Numbered from the stretch's first letter, positions 1-8,215 are shown. The stretch: 64,000 nucleotides of DNA from Acidobacteriota bacterium (GCA_027314025.1 DAHVCP010000010.1:62001-126000), one strand, 5' to 3'. The notes: generated from the letters alone by a model not told the origin. A program made the numbers and translations.

Positions 1-10
1 CCTTCAGCTG

Positions 11-95
11 CGCGCCACGGGCGCGCGGGGATTTTCGCGGCCTTGCCGCGCCCGCGTTGCCCCTGGGCCAACGGCACGGCCCCGCGACCGACGGC
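11..95 (+). repeat. Dispersed intergenic GC-rich repeat, copy A
   Basis: This copy has the pattern ATTTTCGCGG, then CTTGCCGCGCC, then a GTTGCCCCTGGGC core, ending in GGCCCCGCGACC. Related copies lie near 3764-3840, 6771-6860, 8150-8215 and 11540-11650, all between genes and all in the same orientation. The core forms an imperfect inverted repeat of the TTTGCCC/GGGCAAA type. I read these as a REP-like family; the function is unknown. Confidence 0.5.
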
Positions 96-198
96 CGATA
101 GGGGCCTGCCGGAGCCCCCCGGGTCCGCGCCAATCGCAGCGGCCAGAAGGTGGCGGTGTGAGGTCGCAGGGCTGGCGACCCGGCGTCAGGGACCGAGT

Positions 199-663
199 CT
201 ATCCGTGGGAGCCGTTGCCCAAGCGGAAACCGCGCTCCATGAGATCGGCCAGGCGGCGAATGCGGTCGTCGGTCTCGACGAAGCGACGGTCGGTGTCGGC
301 GAAGCGTTGCTCAATGTCGGCGAAGCGGCGCTCAATGTCCCCAAAGCGCTGCTCAATGTCCCCGAAGCGGCGGTCGGTGTCGGCGAAGCGCTGCTCAATG
401 TCGGCGAAGCGGCGCTCAACGTCCCCGAAGCGACGCTCAACGTCGGCAAAGCGGCGGTTGACCTCGGCGAAGCCACGATCCATGTCTTCGCGGAGTTCGT
501 TCATGCGCTGGAGCATCTGCACTTGCATCTGCGCCAGGCTGCGGACAAGCTCCTGCGTTTCGGCCGCCACGTTCATGACTTGCTGCAAGTTGCCGGCGAA
601 CTCCGCTTGCTGACGGAGCAGGAACCCGATGGCCCGTTCCATGCTGGCTTGATCCATGGCCAT
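199..663 (-). CDS. Heptad-repeat coiled-coil protein of unknown function
   Basis: The protein has 154 residues. The chosen ATG (663) gives an N-terminus MAMDQASMERA; a second ATG lies two codons in (657), and the longer reading frame upstream has no coding character. The middle is about ten consecutive seven-residue units of the type IEQRFAD, VERRFGD and TDRRFGD, with hydrophobic and Phe residues at fixed spacing, so a long amphipathic coiled coil is expected. There is no signal peptide or membrane segment. The N-terminal helix (QQVMNVAAETQELVRSLAQM) also looks coiled. It resembles the many bacterial proteins built from repeated RF(A/G)D heptads, which have no assigned function. The gene faces away from aroB and stands alone. 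Confidence 0.7.
   Translation of the reverse strand: MAMDQASMERAIGFLLRQQAEFAGNLQQVMNVAAETQELVRSLAQMQVQMLQRMNELREDMDRGFAEVNRRFADVERRFGDVERRFADIEQRFADTDRRFGDIEQRFGDIERRFADIEQRFADTDRRFVETDDRIRRLADLMERGFRLGNGSHG
276..470. repeat. In-gene 21-bp tandem repeat (about nine units)
   Basis: The DNA reads as a degenerate 21-bp unit around CGGCGAAGCGNNGNTCNNTGT, one unit per heptad of the coiled-coil protein encoded on the other strand. Some neighbouring units are nearly identical, including a repeated block of several units, which suggests growth by unequal recombination or slippage. Confidence 0.75.
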
Positions 664-803
664 GCGGCGATTATAGGCGCAAGCGGGCGGCCATCGCGGA
701 CTCCGCATTGGGCATGGCTGGGCACGCCGTTGCGCCCGGCGCCACCGCTGTGGCCAGAGGCGCCCCAGCGGCCGGGGAAGACGGAGGCGTATTAAGCTGG
801 ACC

Positions 804-1931
804 GTGCACACTGTCCAGGTTCAACTCGCGGAGCCCTATCCGATCGTCATCGGCCACGGCGCGATGGCGCGCGCCGGAGGACTGGCGCGAACGCAGCTGC
901 GCCCAGGCGGACGGGCGTTCGTCATCACCAGCCCAACGGTGCGGCGGCACTGTTGGGCGCCGTTGGTAACGAGCCTGCAACGAGCCGGCATCGCGGCGCG
1001 GGTGGTGCTGATGCCCGACGGCGAACCGGCCAAAACCATGGCCACGGCGGCGCGGCTGGCGGAGGAACTGGCGCGCGCCGGGGCGGACCGGGGGGCGCTG
1101 ATCATTGCGCTTGGCGGCGGGGTAGTGGGGGATGTTGCCGGGTTCGTGGCCGCCATCTACATGCGCGGGGTTGCAGTGCTGCAGGCGCCGACGACCGTGG
1201 TGGCGATGCTGGACAGCGCGATCGGCGGCAAAACGGGGGTCAACCTGCGGGCGGGGAAAAACTTGGCGGGTGCCTTTCATCAGCCGCGGGCGGTGATCGC
1301 CGATCTGGATTTGCTGGCCAGCCTGCCGGATCGGCAGTACCGCAGTGGGCTGGCGGAGGCGCTGAAATGCGGGGTGATCGCCGACGCGCGGCTGTTCCGG
1401 CGCATGGAGCGGGAGACGGCGGAGTTGCGGCGGAGAGCGCCGGGGCCCCTGGAGGCGGCGGTGACCGGGGCCGCGGCGATCAAGGCGCGGGTGGTGGCCG
1501 CGGATGAACGGGAAGGGGGGCTGCGGCGCATCTTGAACTTCGGGCACACGCTCGGGCATGCGCTGGAGAGCGCGACGCGGTACCGGTATTTTCTGCACGG
1601 GGAGGCGGTGGGCTGGGGGATGATTGCGGCGGCGCGGCTGGCGGCCAAATGCGGACGGTTGCCGGGCGCGGAGGCGGCGCGCATCGAGCACGCGACGCTG
1701 GCGCTGCTCGCGCCGCTGCCGCCGATTCGCGTTGCGGTGGCGCCGGTGCTGCGGCATGCGCGGCGGGACAAGAAGAACGCAGGCGGCATGCTGCACTTCG
1801 TCCTGCCGACGGGGATCGGGCGGGCCGAGATCCTGACCGGCCCGCCCCCCGAGGCGGTGCGGGAGGCGCTGGCGGAAACCATGGCGCTGAGCCGCAGCGG
1901 AGCGGCGTCCGGGCGCGCCCGGCGGCGGTAG
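804..1931 (+). CDS. aroB: 3-dehydroquinate synthase
   Basis: This is the second enzyme of the shikimate pathway. It converts DAHP to 3-dehydroquinate using NAD and a divalent metal in the cytosol. The product is 375 residues from GTG 804 (VHTVQVQLAEPYPIVIG); an in-frame ATG at 708 would add an uncharacteristic low-complexity leader, so I prefer the GTG. Recognisable family blocks are GGGVVGDVAGFVAA and PTTVVAMLDSAIGGKTGVN for nucleotide binding. The metal-ligand regions are SGLAEALKCG, NFGHTLGHALE and LHGEAVGWG. The length is normal for AroB (about 360-380). It is the only shikimate gene in the window, and it faces a convergent response-regulator gene. Confidence 0.95.
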   Translation: MHTVQVQLAEPYPIVIGHGAMARAGGLARTQLRPGGRAFVITSPTVRRHCWAPLVTSLQRAGIAARVVLMPDGEPAKTMATAARLAEELARAGADRGALIIALGGGVVGDVAGFVAAIYMRGVAVLQAPTTVVAMLDSAIGGKTGVNLRAGKNLAGAFHQPRAVIADLDLLASLPDRQYRSGLAEALKCGVIADARLFRRMERETAELRRRAPGPLEAAVTGAAAIKARVVAADEREGGLRRILNFGHTLGHALESATRYRYFLHGEAVGWGMIAAARLAAKCGRLPGAEAARIEHATLALLAPLPPIRVAVAPVLRHARRDKKNAGGMLHFVLPTGIGRAEILTGPPPEAVREALAETMALSRSGAASGRARRR

Positions 1932-1958
1932 GCGGCTGCGGCCGCCGCGGCGGCCGGG

Positions 1959-2630
1959 TCAAGACCAACCATCGCGGGCGGCGAACAAGCCGGCCTGCAA
2001 ACGGTCGGTGACGCGCAGCTTGCGATAGACGCGGTTGAGGTGGGTTTTGACGGTGGTTTCGGTGATGCCCAACTCGGCGGCGATTTCCTTATTGCGCTTG
2101 CCCCGGCTCACCGCCTCCAGGACGCCGCGTTCGCGCGCGGTTAAGGCATACCCGGCGCTGGGAGCGTCGGCTGCGCCGTAATCCAAGGCGGCGGCGGCAA
2201 GGCGATGATCCGCCCAGAGCTGGCCGTCGTGAACTGTGGCAATGGCCTTGAGCAGCGTCTTGAGGCCGGCATCCGCGTAAAGATAACCGCGGACGCCGGC
2301 GCGCAACAGACGGGCGGCGTGGGGCTGGTCGTCGCTGCCCAGCACGATCCACGCCGCCGGGGCCAAGAGGCGGCGCAGACGAGGAAACCACTGCCAATGG
2401 CGGGCGCAGGGGAGCAATTGGGTCACGACGATATCGGCGCGCCACGCCGCCGGCAGTTCCGGCTCGATCTCCTGCGGAGCAGCGCAGGCGACGACGGTGA
2501 GCGATGGCTGCGACGCCAAGACTCCGCCCAGAATCTGGTTCCATAGGGCGCACTCGAAGCAGAGCACAAGGCGGATGGGATGCGCCGCGGAAACCGGTTC
2601 GCGGCGCGGGCGTGGCGCCGGGGCATTCAT
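1959..2630 (-). CDS. NarL/LuxR-type regulator with degenerate receiver domain
   Basis: The protein has 223 residues from ATG 2630 ([10 protein letters not shown]). Residues about 19-135 have the length and pattern of a receiver domain, ending in an AGVRGYLYADAG motif. Residues 163-205 form a LuxR-type helix-turn-helix (LTARERGVLEAV, then KEIAAELGITETTVKTHLNR). The phospho-acceptor Asp is replaced: the usual DVVLLDL-type strand reads ADIVVTQL, with Gln71 in place of Asp. The acidic pair near the N-terminus (CFE at 24-26) and the conserved Lys (YAD instead of LKD) are also lost. Phosphorylation is therefore unlikely, and control may be by ligand, partner or expression level. No cognate kinase is adjacent. 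The DNA-binding half looks intact. Confidence 0.88.
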   Translation of the reverse strand: MNAPAPRPRREPVSAAHPIRLVLCFECALWNQILGGVLASQPSLTVVACAAPQEIEPELPAAWRADIVVTQLLPCARHWQWFPRLRRLLAPAAWIVLGSDDQPHAARLLRAGVRGYLYADAGLKTLLKAIATVHDGQLWADHRLAAAALDYGAADAPSAGYALTARERGVLEAVSRGKRNKEIAAELGITETTVKTHLNRVYRKLRVTDRLQAGLFAARDGWS

Positions 2631-2807
2631 GCCCGCGGTGAGATGCTTGCCGCGGGCGGCTGGGCCTGCAACCAAGGTAGGAGATGGCCTACAACCGCCC
2701 GAGTGGCGGGTCCTCCCACCGGAGGATTGTTGGCTCCCGGCCCGGCTCGGATACTGGATGGGAGAGATGGCTGGCCGCGGCACGCCGCGGCGGAGGATTC
2801 CAGCGCG

Positions 2808-3653
2808 ATGAAGCTCGGACTCGTGGGGTTTGGGGTGGTCGGCCATGCGGTAGCCGAAGTGTTCGGCACGGCGCGGCTGGCGATCTACGACAAGTTCCAG
2901 CGGGACTACAACAGCACCGCGCAGCGCGCCGCGATGGATGACCAGGATCTGGTGTTCGTGGCGGTGCCGACACCCGAGGGCGCCGGCGGCGGCGCCGACA
3001 TCGGCCAAGTCGAGGAGGTGGTTTCCTGGGTGCGGGCGCCGCTCTGCATCAAGTCCACCGTCCCGCCGGGAACGACCGACATGCTGGCGCGGAAATACCA
3101 CAAGACGATCTGCTTCAGTCCGGAGTTCGTGGGCGAGACGCCGTGGCATCCGTTCAAAACCGCGGCGACGCCGGGCTTCATCGTGGCCGGCGGCCCGCGC
3201 GCGGCAGCGCAACGAATCCTCCAGGCGTACCAAGAGCGCTTCGGTCCGGCGCCCCGGTACTGGCTGACCAGCGCGAAAACGGCGGAAATGGCCAAGTACA
3301 TGCAGAATTGCTTTTTGGCGACCAAGGTGGCGTTCGCCAATCAATTCTTCGAGTTGGCGCAGGCGTTGGAGATTGATTTCACCGAGCTGCGGGAGCTTTG
3401 GCTCCAGGATCCGCGCGTGGGCCGCTCGCATACGCTGGTGACGGAGGAGCGGGGCTTTGGCGGGCGATGCTTGCCGAAGGATCTAGCCGCAATGGTGGCG
3501 CTGGGGCGGCAGATGGGCGGGGCGCCGCTGCTGGAGGCGGTACAGCGGTATAACCGTGAGGTGCGGGCGCGCGCGGCGCTGGCGGCGGAAGCAGTGGGGA
3601 CCACGGCGCGGATGCCGGAGTTGAACGGCGCCAACCCTCGGCCGGCAGCGTAG
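2808..3653 (+). CDS. UDP-glucose/GDP-mannose dehydrogenase-family protein, short form
   Basis: The protein has 281 residues. ATG 2808 follows the Shine-Dalgarno sequence GGAGG at 2792-2796. The N-terminus is a Rossmann dinucleotide fold (MKLGLVGFGVVGHAVAEVFG). The middle carries the family's VPTP, KSTVPPGTT and FSPEFVGE motifs. The helical dimerisation part contains the catalytic-cysteine motif GFGGRCLPKDL, with Cys221. Full-length family members are 420-450 residues and have a C-terminal sugar-nucleotide-binding Rossmann domain; here the protein stops about 60 residues after the catalytic Cys, so that domain is absent. All expected catalytic residues of the first two domains are visible, so this may be a genuine short enzyme rather than a pseudogene. 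The substrate is unknown, but a nucleotide-sugar alcohol is likely. Confidence 0.85.
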   Translation: MKLGLVGFGVVGHAVAEVFGTARLAIYDKFQRDYNSTAQRAAMDDQDLVFVAVPTPEGAGGGADIGQVEEVVSWVRAPLCIKSTVPPGTTDMLARKYHKTICFSPEFVGETPWHPFKTAATPGFIVAGGPRAAAQRILQAYQERFGPAPRYWLTSAKTAEMAKYMQNCFLATKVAFANQFFELAQALEIDFTELRELWLQDPRVGRSHTLVTEERGFGGRCLPKDLAAMVALGRQMGGAPLLEAVQRYNREVRARAALAAEAVGTTARMPELNGANPRPAA

Positions 3654-3668
3654 GCGGCGGCGGCCCAC

Positions 3669-3757
3669 GTCGGGACGGCCCATATCGGGACGGGCCATAC
3701 CGGGACGGGCCATGTCAGGACGGACCATTTCGGGGCGGGCCATGTCGGGACGGCCAC
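3669..3757. repeat. 15-bp tandem repeat, about six copies
   Basis: The repeats follow the pattern CGGGACGGGCCATNT, in consecutive units between the dehydrogenase gene and a membrane-protein gene that converge here. The array starts just after the dehydrogenase stop codon. No gene is called across it, and its role is unknown. Confidence 0.75.
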
Positions 3758-3763
3758 GGATAG

Positions 3764-3840
3764 GCGCGGGTCCAGCCCCGCCGCCGGCGGGGCGCGCCTG
3801 TTTGCCCCCGGGCAAACTGCGGGCCCCCGCGAGATGGTTG
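3764..3840 (+). repeat. Dispersed intergenic repeat, copy D, fused to a second repeat type
   Basis: The first half (GGCGCGGGTCCAGCCCCGCC) resembles the repeat near 7923, 34021 and 44982. The second half has the core TTTGCCCCCGGGCAAA, a perfect inverted repeat, followed by GCGGGCCCCCGCGA, as in the copies near 8150 and 11540. Confidence 0.5.
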
Positions 3841-3926
3841 GCCGCGGCTGGGTACTTTTCCAACTCGCGCCGATGCCGGCCGCTAACCCGGGTGGTCCTG
3901 GCGCGCCGGAACTTCCGCGCTGACGG

Positions 3927-4361
3927 CTAGGACGCGGCGGCCAATTGGCGGCGGGTGACGGGAAGGCAGAGCAGGACGATTTGGGCAGCAAGAGCGACGT
4001 TCAGGCCGCCGGCAAACCAGGTAGACACCAGAGCCAGGAAAATGACGCCGCGCCAGGCCGCAAGAGTGTTTTGAAATAGGTACACATTGGCGGCGCCTAC
4101 CCAAGCGATCCCCAGCACCAGCGTCAGCGCCGCCACGGCGAGGCCGGGCAGATGCCCGGCGGCCAGTCGCGGCGAGAGCCAATGCAGCCAACTCGGGCCC
4201 GCGGTAAAGGCCAGGGCATGGCCCAGGAGCAACCGGTAAGCGGCGACCACGATGAACCACGTTCCTAACGCTAGCCCCATGCCAACCGCCCATTTACCCG
4301 TCCACGGAGGTTCGCCGGCGGCAAGAGGAGGGGAGAGGGAAGTGGATTCGGGGGCGGGCAT
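3927..4361 (-). CDS. Small integral membrane protein, unknown function
   Basis: The protein has 144 residues from ATG 4361 (MPAPESTSLS); an upstream in-frame start would add a less plausible leader. Four hydrophobic segments are visible: around KWAVGMGLALGTWFIVVAAY, GHLPGLAVAALTLVLGIAWV, a segment near WRGVIFLALVSTWFAG, and ALAAQIVLLCLPV. This suggests a four-helix inner-membrane protein. No known family is recognised. It lies downstream of, and on the same strand as, the pgeF gene with a gap of about 110 bp, so it may be co-transcribed. Confidence 0.65.
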   Translation of the reverse strand: MPAPESTSLSPPLAAGEPPWTGKWAVGMGLALGTWFIVVAAYRLLLGHALAFTAGPSWLHWLSPRLAAGHLPGLAVAALTLVLGIAWVGAANVYLFQNTLAAWRGVIFLALVSTWFAGGLNVALAAQIVLLCLPVTRRQLAAAS

Positions 4362-4473
4362 AGCGCCTAGAAATAAGAAAGCGCGCGGGGAGGTCAATCC
4401 GCGCCCGGTGGGGACTCTACTGCCCGAATTAAGCTCAGATTAAGCCCAAAACGGGCCGTTGGCAAGATTTCTT

Positions 4474-5310
4474 TTATCTGCCGAATCGGTTCGAGGCAGG
4501 ACGCTGCAAGGTTTTGCGGATGCCGATCCAGGCGGCCATCCGGCCCGCGGCGGCGCCTTCCCGCCGAAACGAATAGAACATCCGCGGACGGCAATAGGTG
4601 CAGTACGGCAGCACCTGGATTTGGCCTGCGGGGACACCAGCGGCGAGGAGTTGGCGGCGATTGGCCGCGGCGAGGTCCAGGGTGACGGGACGATCGGGAT
4701 TCCAACGGGGATCATAGGGATGTCCCGGAGGAGCGCCGGTCATGAACAACATGGGGTAGCGGCTTTGGACCGGATCCGGCTCGGCGGGCTGGAATAGCTC
4801 CTCGGCGTAGTCGAATTGGGCGCGGAAGGCTTCAACCACCTCGCCGCCGACGCGATAGCAGCAAGCGCCGATACGGGGCCCGATGGCCGCCCGGAGGGCC
4901 GTGGGCGGGACGCCAAATTGGCGGCGCAGCTCGCCCACCGCCTTCTCCACCACGCGCTGCACCGTACCGCGCCAACCGGCGTGAACGGCGGCGACGACCC
5001 GGTGCTGCGGGTCGGCGAGCAGCACCGGGACGCAATCGGCGGTGCGGACGGCCAGCAAGCGGCCCGGCGTGGCGGTCATCAGGCCGTCGCCAACGCAAAT
5101 GCGGGGCGCTCCGGGCGGCTGGGGGATGCGCCAGATGACCGAGCCATGTACCTGTTCTAGGAACGACCATTGCCAGCGGCTGCCATCCGCAGCGGCGATC
5201 CCGTGGAGTAACCGGCGCTGGGGCGCGGCGCGGCGCATGTCTCCGGCTGCCCGGGTGGTGAAGCCGTGATCCAGCCAGGAAAGAGAACGGAGAATTGGCG
5301 CGCGCAACAT
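4474..5310 (-). CDS. pgeF: Peptidoglycan editing factor PgeF (YfiH, multicopper polyphenol-oxidase fold)
   Basis: The protein has 278 residues from ATG 5310 (MLRAPILRSLSWLDHGF); a start 15 codons upstream is also open. The family blocks appear in order: [63 protein letters not shown] and YCTYCRPRMFYSFRREG. The conserved Cys in ADC and His in VHAGWRG form the metal/active site known for this family. YfiH-type proteins remove wrongly incorporated residues from peptidoglycan precursors or act on purine nucleosides or phenols; in the bacterial cytosol the cell-wall role is best supported. The size and motif set are complete. Confidence 0.92.
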   Translation of the reverse strand: MLRAPILRSLSWLDHGFTTRAAGDMRRAAPQRRLLHGIAAADGSRWQWSFLEQVHGSVIWRIPQPPGAPRICVGDGLMTATPGRLLAVRTADCVPVLLADPQHRVVAAVHAGWRGTVQRVVEKAVGELRRQFGVPPTALRAAIGPRIGACCYRVGGEVVEAFRAQFDYAEELFQPAEPDPVQSRYPMLFMTGAPPGHPYDPRWNPDRPVTLDLAAANRRQLLAAGVPAGQIQVLPYCTYCRPRMFYSFRREGAAAGRMAAWIGIRKTLQRPASNRFGR

Positions 5311-5458
5311 CGCTGGGAATCGCTGCCTTCCGGGGTCAGCCGCAAGGCCGGGCAACCCTGGACCGAGGGGCGAATCTAAGTGTAGCGAATCGCCTCTGTC
5401 GCTACTGTATGCGTTGGAGGGGTGGCGCAGGTTTGGCCCCCCTCATTTTTTTGCGTTC

Positions 5459-6670
5459 TCAGGCCTGAGCGGCGCGATTGGCGGCCCGAAAGGCCCGCGC
5501 CAGCAGGCGGAGAGCCTTTTGCACCAGTGCCGGCGTGACGGTATAGGGGGGCAGGAGGCGAATGACGGTCTCGTGCGTGGCATTGGCCAAGAGGCCCAAC
5601 TCGCGGGCGGCATCCACAATGGGCTTGGCCGGGCGATCCAGCTCAATGCCCCACATCAGGCCGCGGCCGCGGACGACCTGAATCGGCTTCTGCTTGCGCT
5701 TCAGAGCCTCCAAGCCGGACCGGAGTTCTTCTCCCCGGTCGGCGACGTTGGCCAGCAGCTTTTCTTCCTCCCAAATGTCCAAGAACTCCAAGGCCACGCG
5801 GCAGACCAGCGGTCCGCCGCCAAAGGTGGTCCCATGCATGCCCGGCGTGAACCCGGTGGCGGCGGCGCCACGCGCCAGAATGACGCCCAAGGGCAGGCCG
5901 CAGGCGATGGGTTTGGCCGTAACCACAATATCGGGAACGACATCGGTCCATTGGAACGCGAAGGGCCGGCCGGTGCGGCCCAGGCCGCACTGAATCTCAT
6001 CCAGAATCAGCGCCGCCTGGTGCTGCCGCGCCAACCCGGCCGCGGCGGTCAGAAACGCCGCCTCCAGCGGCACCACGCCGCCCTCGCCTTGAATCGGCTC
6101 CAGCAATACGGCGGCGGTCTGGGGGCCGATCGCCGCCGCCAGCGCGGCGTGGTCATTGGCGGGAACAAAACGCACGCCCGGTAGGGCGGGTTCATAGGGC
6201 AGGCGGTATTTGGGCTGGCCGGTGACGGAAAGGGCGCCGAAGGTGCGGCCATGAAAGGAGTTATCCAGAGCCACGATCTCGACTTTGTCCGCCGCCAGCG
6301 CCCGCCCATGCAGCCGGGCTAGCTTGAGCGCGCCTTCCAGCGCTTCGGTGCCGCTATTGGTGAAGAACGCGCGTTCCATCCCGGCCAGCGCCGCCAGCCG
6401 CTGCGCCAGCGGGGCTTGGTAGGCGTGGTAGTAGAGGTTGGAGCAATGGATCAAGCGGGCGGATTGCTGGCGGATGACGCGGGAAATGCGGGGATGATTG
6501 TAGCCCAAGGCGTTGACGCCGATGCCGGTCAGGAAATCCAGGTAGCGGCGGCCATCGGCGGCGAAAACATACGGCCCTTTGCCGCGCTCCAGCAACAGGG
6601 GGATACGGGAATAGGTCGGCAGCAGGGATTGCGCTTCCGCGGATTGAATGTCGGCCAGAGTAGGGTGCAC
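5459..6670 (-). CDS. argD: Acetylornithine/ornithine-type class III aminotransferase
   Basis: The protein has 403 residues from GTG 6670 (VHPTLADIQSAEAQSLLPTY). A much longer upstream reading frame overlaps the next gene antisense and is not used. It is a PLP-dependent fold type I, class III transaminase. The motifs are NSGTEALEGALKLAR (phosphate and PLP contact), FHGRTFGALSVTG, LLEPIQGEGGV, LDEIQCGLGRTG, and the Schiff-base lysine in VTAKPIACGLPLG (Lys253). The most likely reaction is N-acetylornithine to N-acetylglutamate semialdehyde in arginine synthesis; an ornithine or succinylornithine transaminase role cannot be excluded from sequence alone. No other arginine gene is nearby. Confidence 0.88.
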   Translation of the reverse strand: MHPTLADIQSAEAQSLLPTYSRIPLLLERGKGPYVFAADGRRYLDFLTGIGVNALGYNHPRISRVIRQQSARLIHCSNLYYHAYQAPLAQRLAALAGMERAFFTNSGTEALEGALKLARLHGRALAADKVEIVALDNSFHGRTFGALSVTGQPKYRLPYEPALPGVRFVPANDHAALAAAIGPQTAAVLLEPIQGEGGVVPLEAAFLTAAAGLARQHQAALILDEIQCGLGRTGRPFAFQWTDVVPDIVVTAKPIACGLPLGVILARGAAATGFTPGMHGTTFGGGPLVCRVALEFLDIWEEEKLLANVADRGEELRSGLEALKRKQKPIQVVRGRGLMWGIELDRPAKPIVDAARELGLLANATHETVIRLLPPYTVTPALVQKALRLLARAFRAANRAAQA

Positions 6671-6770
6671 TTGGCCAGTGTACGCGGAACACAGGCGGAG
6701 GGGCGTGCGGCGTGGTCTCGCTTGCGCCGCACTGGAGGCCGGGCCGCTTCTCGTTTGCTGGCGGCGCGGC

Positions 6771-6860
6771 ATTCTTCCGGGCGCCACGGGCCCGCAGGGA
6801 GTTTCGCGGTTCTCCCGCACCGGCGTTGCTCCCGGGGCAAAAGGCGCCCGCGAAAGGCGA
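6771..6860 (+). repeat. Dispersed intergenic repeat, copy B
   Basis: The pattern is GGGAGTTTCGCGG, TTCTCCCGCACCGGC, GTTGCTCCCGGGGCAAAAGG, then CGCCCGCGAAAGG. It fills the gap between the aminotransferase start and the end of the hydroxyacid dehydrogenase. It belongs to the same family as copies A, C, D and E. Confidence 0.5.
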
Positions 6861-6861
6861 G

Positions 6862-7866
6862 CTAGTAACCGCGCTGTTTGTTGACTTCGGCTAGCAAGGG
6901 CTGGCCGGCGGCCAGGCGGCGCAGGTTGGCGGCGATAAGAGCGACTTGCCGCGGCCACATGGCGGCAGTGGCGGAGCCGAGATGGGGAACGATGAGGACT
7001 TGGGGCAGGTCCCACAGCGGGGAATCCGGCGGCAGCGGCTCCTGGGCGAAGACGTCCAGCGCCGCCGCCCGCAGCCGCCCGGCGGCCAGCGCCGCGGCTA
7101 GCGCTGGTTGGTCCAGCAACGCTCCCCGGCCAACATTGATGACGCAGGCTTGCGGCGGCAACAATGCAAGCCGGCGGGCATCCAGCAGCGCCTGCGATTT
7201 CGGCGTCACTGGCAGGGCCAAGACGACATAATCGGCGCGCGGCAGCAAGTCGTCCAAGGCGGCCGGGGCATGCACCTCGTCGGCGGCGCCGGCGCCCTGC
7301 TCGGGATGGGCACGGATGGCCAAAACGGCCATACCCAAAGCCTTGAGCAGACGCGCCAACTCGCCGCCGATGGCGCCCAAGCCGATGAGCAGCGCGGTCG
7401 AGCCGCGCAACTGGCGGGGCTGCAACGGGCCGCGCCAAATGTCTTCCTGGGCCCAGTGATGGCGGACCTGCGCCCGCACCGCCTCCGGCAAGCCGCGGGC
7501 GATGGCCAACATCATAGCCAAGGCATGTTCGGCGACCGGGGCGCCATGGATGTCGCGCCCATTGCTGATGCGAACCGGGCTGGCGACCAATTCCGGCGTC
7601 AAAAGATGATGCACGGCGGCGGCGGGCGAATGTATCCAAGCCAATTGGCGCGCGAGGGCGATGGCGCCGGCCGGCAGCGGTCCAGCGATCAGCACACGGG
7701 CGCGGGGCAGGGTGGCCAGCAGGTCCGCTTCCGAAGCGGGAACCACAAATTCCGTATGGGGAAATTCGCGGCGCAACTCCGCCGTCGCTTCCTGGGGCCA
7801 ATTCCAGAGGGCAAAACGGTTATGCACCCATATGACGACGGGGCTGAGACGAGGCGGCACGTCCAT
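6862..7866 (-). CDS. D-isomer-specific 2-hydroxyacid dehydrogenase
   Basis: The protein has 334 residues from ATG 7866. It belongs to the D-2-hydroxyacid dehydrogenase superfamily, NAD(P)-dependent cytosolic oxidoreductases that interconvert 2-oxo and D-2-hydroxy acids. The nucleotide-binding motif GLGAIG is at 162-167, and the catalytic triad is visible: Arg247 in NVGRGALLD, Glu276 in DVFAQEPLP and His295 in VPHLGSAT. NGRDIHGAPVAEHALAMMLA (102-121) is the usual hinge. The N-terminal catalytic domain is divergent, so a substrate (phosphoglycerate, glyoxylate or lactate) cannot be named. The gene lies on the same strand upstream of argD, separated by repeat DNA. Confidence 0.88.
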   Translation of the reverse strand: MDVPPRLSPVVIWVHNRFALWNWPQEATAELRREFPHTEFVVPASEADLLATLPRARVLIAGPLPAGAIALARQLAWIHSPAAAVHHLLTPELVASPVRISNGRDIHGAPVAEHALAMMLAIARGLPEAVRAQVRHHWAQEDIWRGPLQPRQLRGSTALLIGLGAIGGELARLLKALGMAVLAIRAHPEQGAGAADEVHAPAALDDLLPRADYVVLALPVTPKSQALLDARRLALLPPQACVINVGRGALLDQPALAAALAAGRLRAAALDVFAQEPLPPDSPLWDLPQVLIVPHLGSATAAMWPRQVALIAANLRRLAAGQPLLAEVNKQRGY

Positions 7867-7922
7867 ACACCCAAGTTAGCAGCGCCACGGCCACGACGGC
7901 GGCAAAGCCGGGCGGCATTGAT

Positions 7923-7963
7923 GGGCGCGGACCCCCAGTCCCGCCCGCGACAGGGCGTCCTGC
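7923..7963 (+). repeat. GGGCGCGGNCCCCAGCCCC-type repeat, copy 1
   Basis: It is similar to 34021-34063 and 44982-45023, and less so to 3764-3802: GGGCGCG, then a C-rich block, then a G-rich block ending in GGGCGTCC. All copies are intergenic, and the halves can pair. Confidence 0.45.
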
Positions 7964-8149
7964 ATTGATCGGCGCGGCGCGGAGCGCGGCTTATGCGCCC
8001 GGATTGGGCTGGAGACCCCACAGGCCCAGCCCGGCTGCCGCCAGGCGCTGGGCGTCGCCCCCGCTTCGCCTTAAGGCGGGGTGTTGCCCCGCCGCTACGG
8101 CGCGTCGCCGGGGCGGGCCGAAGGATCCCTCCGCAGTGCAGAGGAACCG

Positions 8150-8215
8150 GGAATCCCGCAGCCCTTCCACGCCTGCTTTGCCCCTGCCCAAAGGCGCGGC
8201 CCCCGCGAGCGAAGC
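8150..8215 (+). repeat. Dispersed intergenic repeat, copy E
   Basis: The pattern is GGGAATCCCGCAGCCCTTCC, then CTTTGCCCCTGCCCAAAGGC, then GCGGCCCCCGCGAGC. It matches copies A-D in order and orientation. Confidence 0.5.

Noticed and set aside
3483-3863. Minus-strand ORF with MARPD-type repeats
   Set aside because: It is the 15-bp tandem repeat read as protein, and it overlaps the end of the dehydrogenase gene antisense. No family match is apparent.
5417-5450. Hairpin GAGGGG/CCCCTC followed by a T-run as a terminator
   Set aside because: It is oriented for the plus strand, but both adjacent genes are on the minus strand, and the loop is long. No transcript to end is evident.
5459-7801. Long minus-strand frame joining the aminotransferase with 370 more codons
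   Set aside because: The upstream part overlaps the hydroxyacid dehydrogenase in another frame and is Arg/Ala/Pro-rich. A GTG at 6670 gives a normal-length enzyme.
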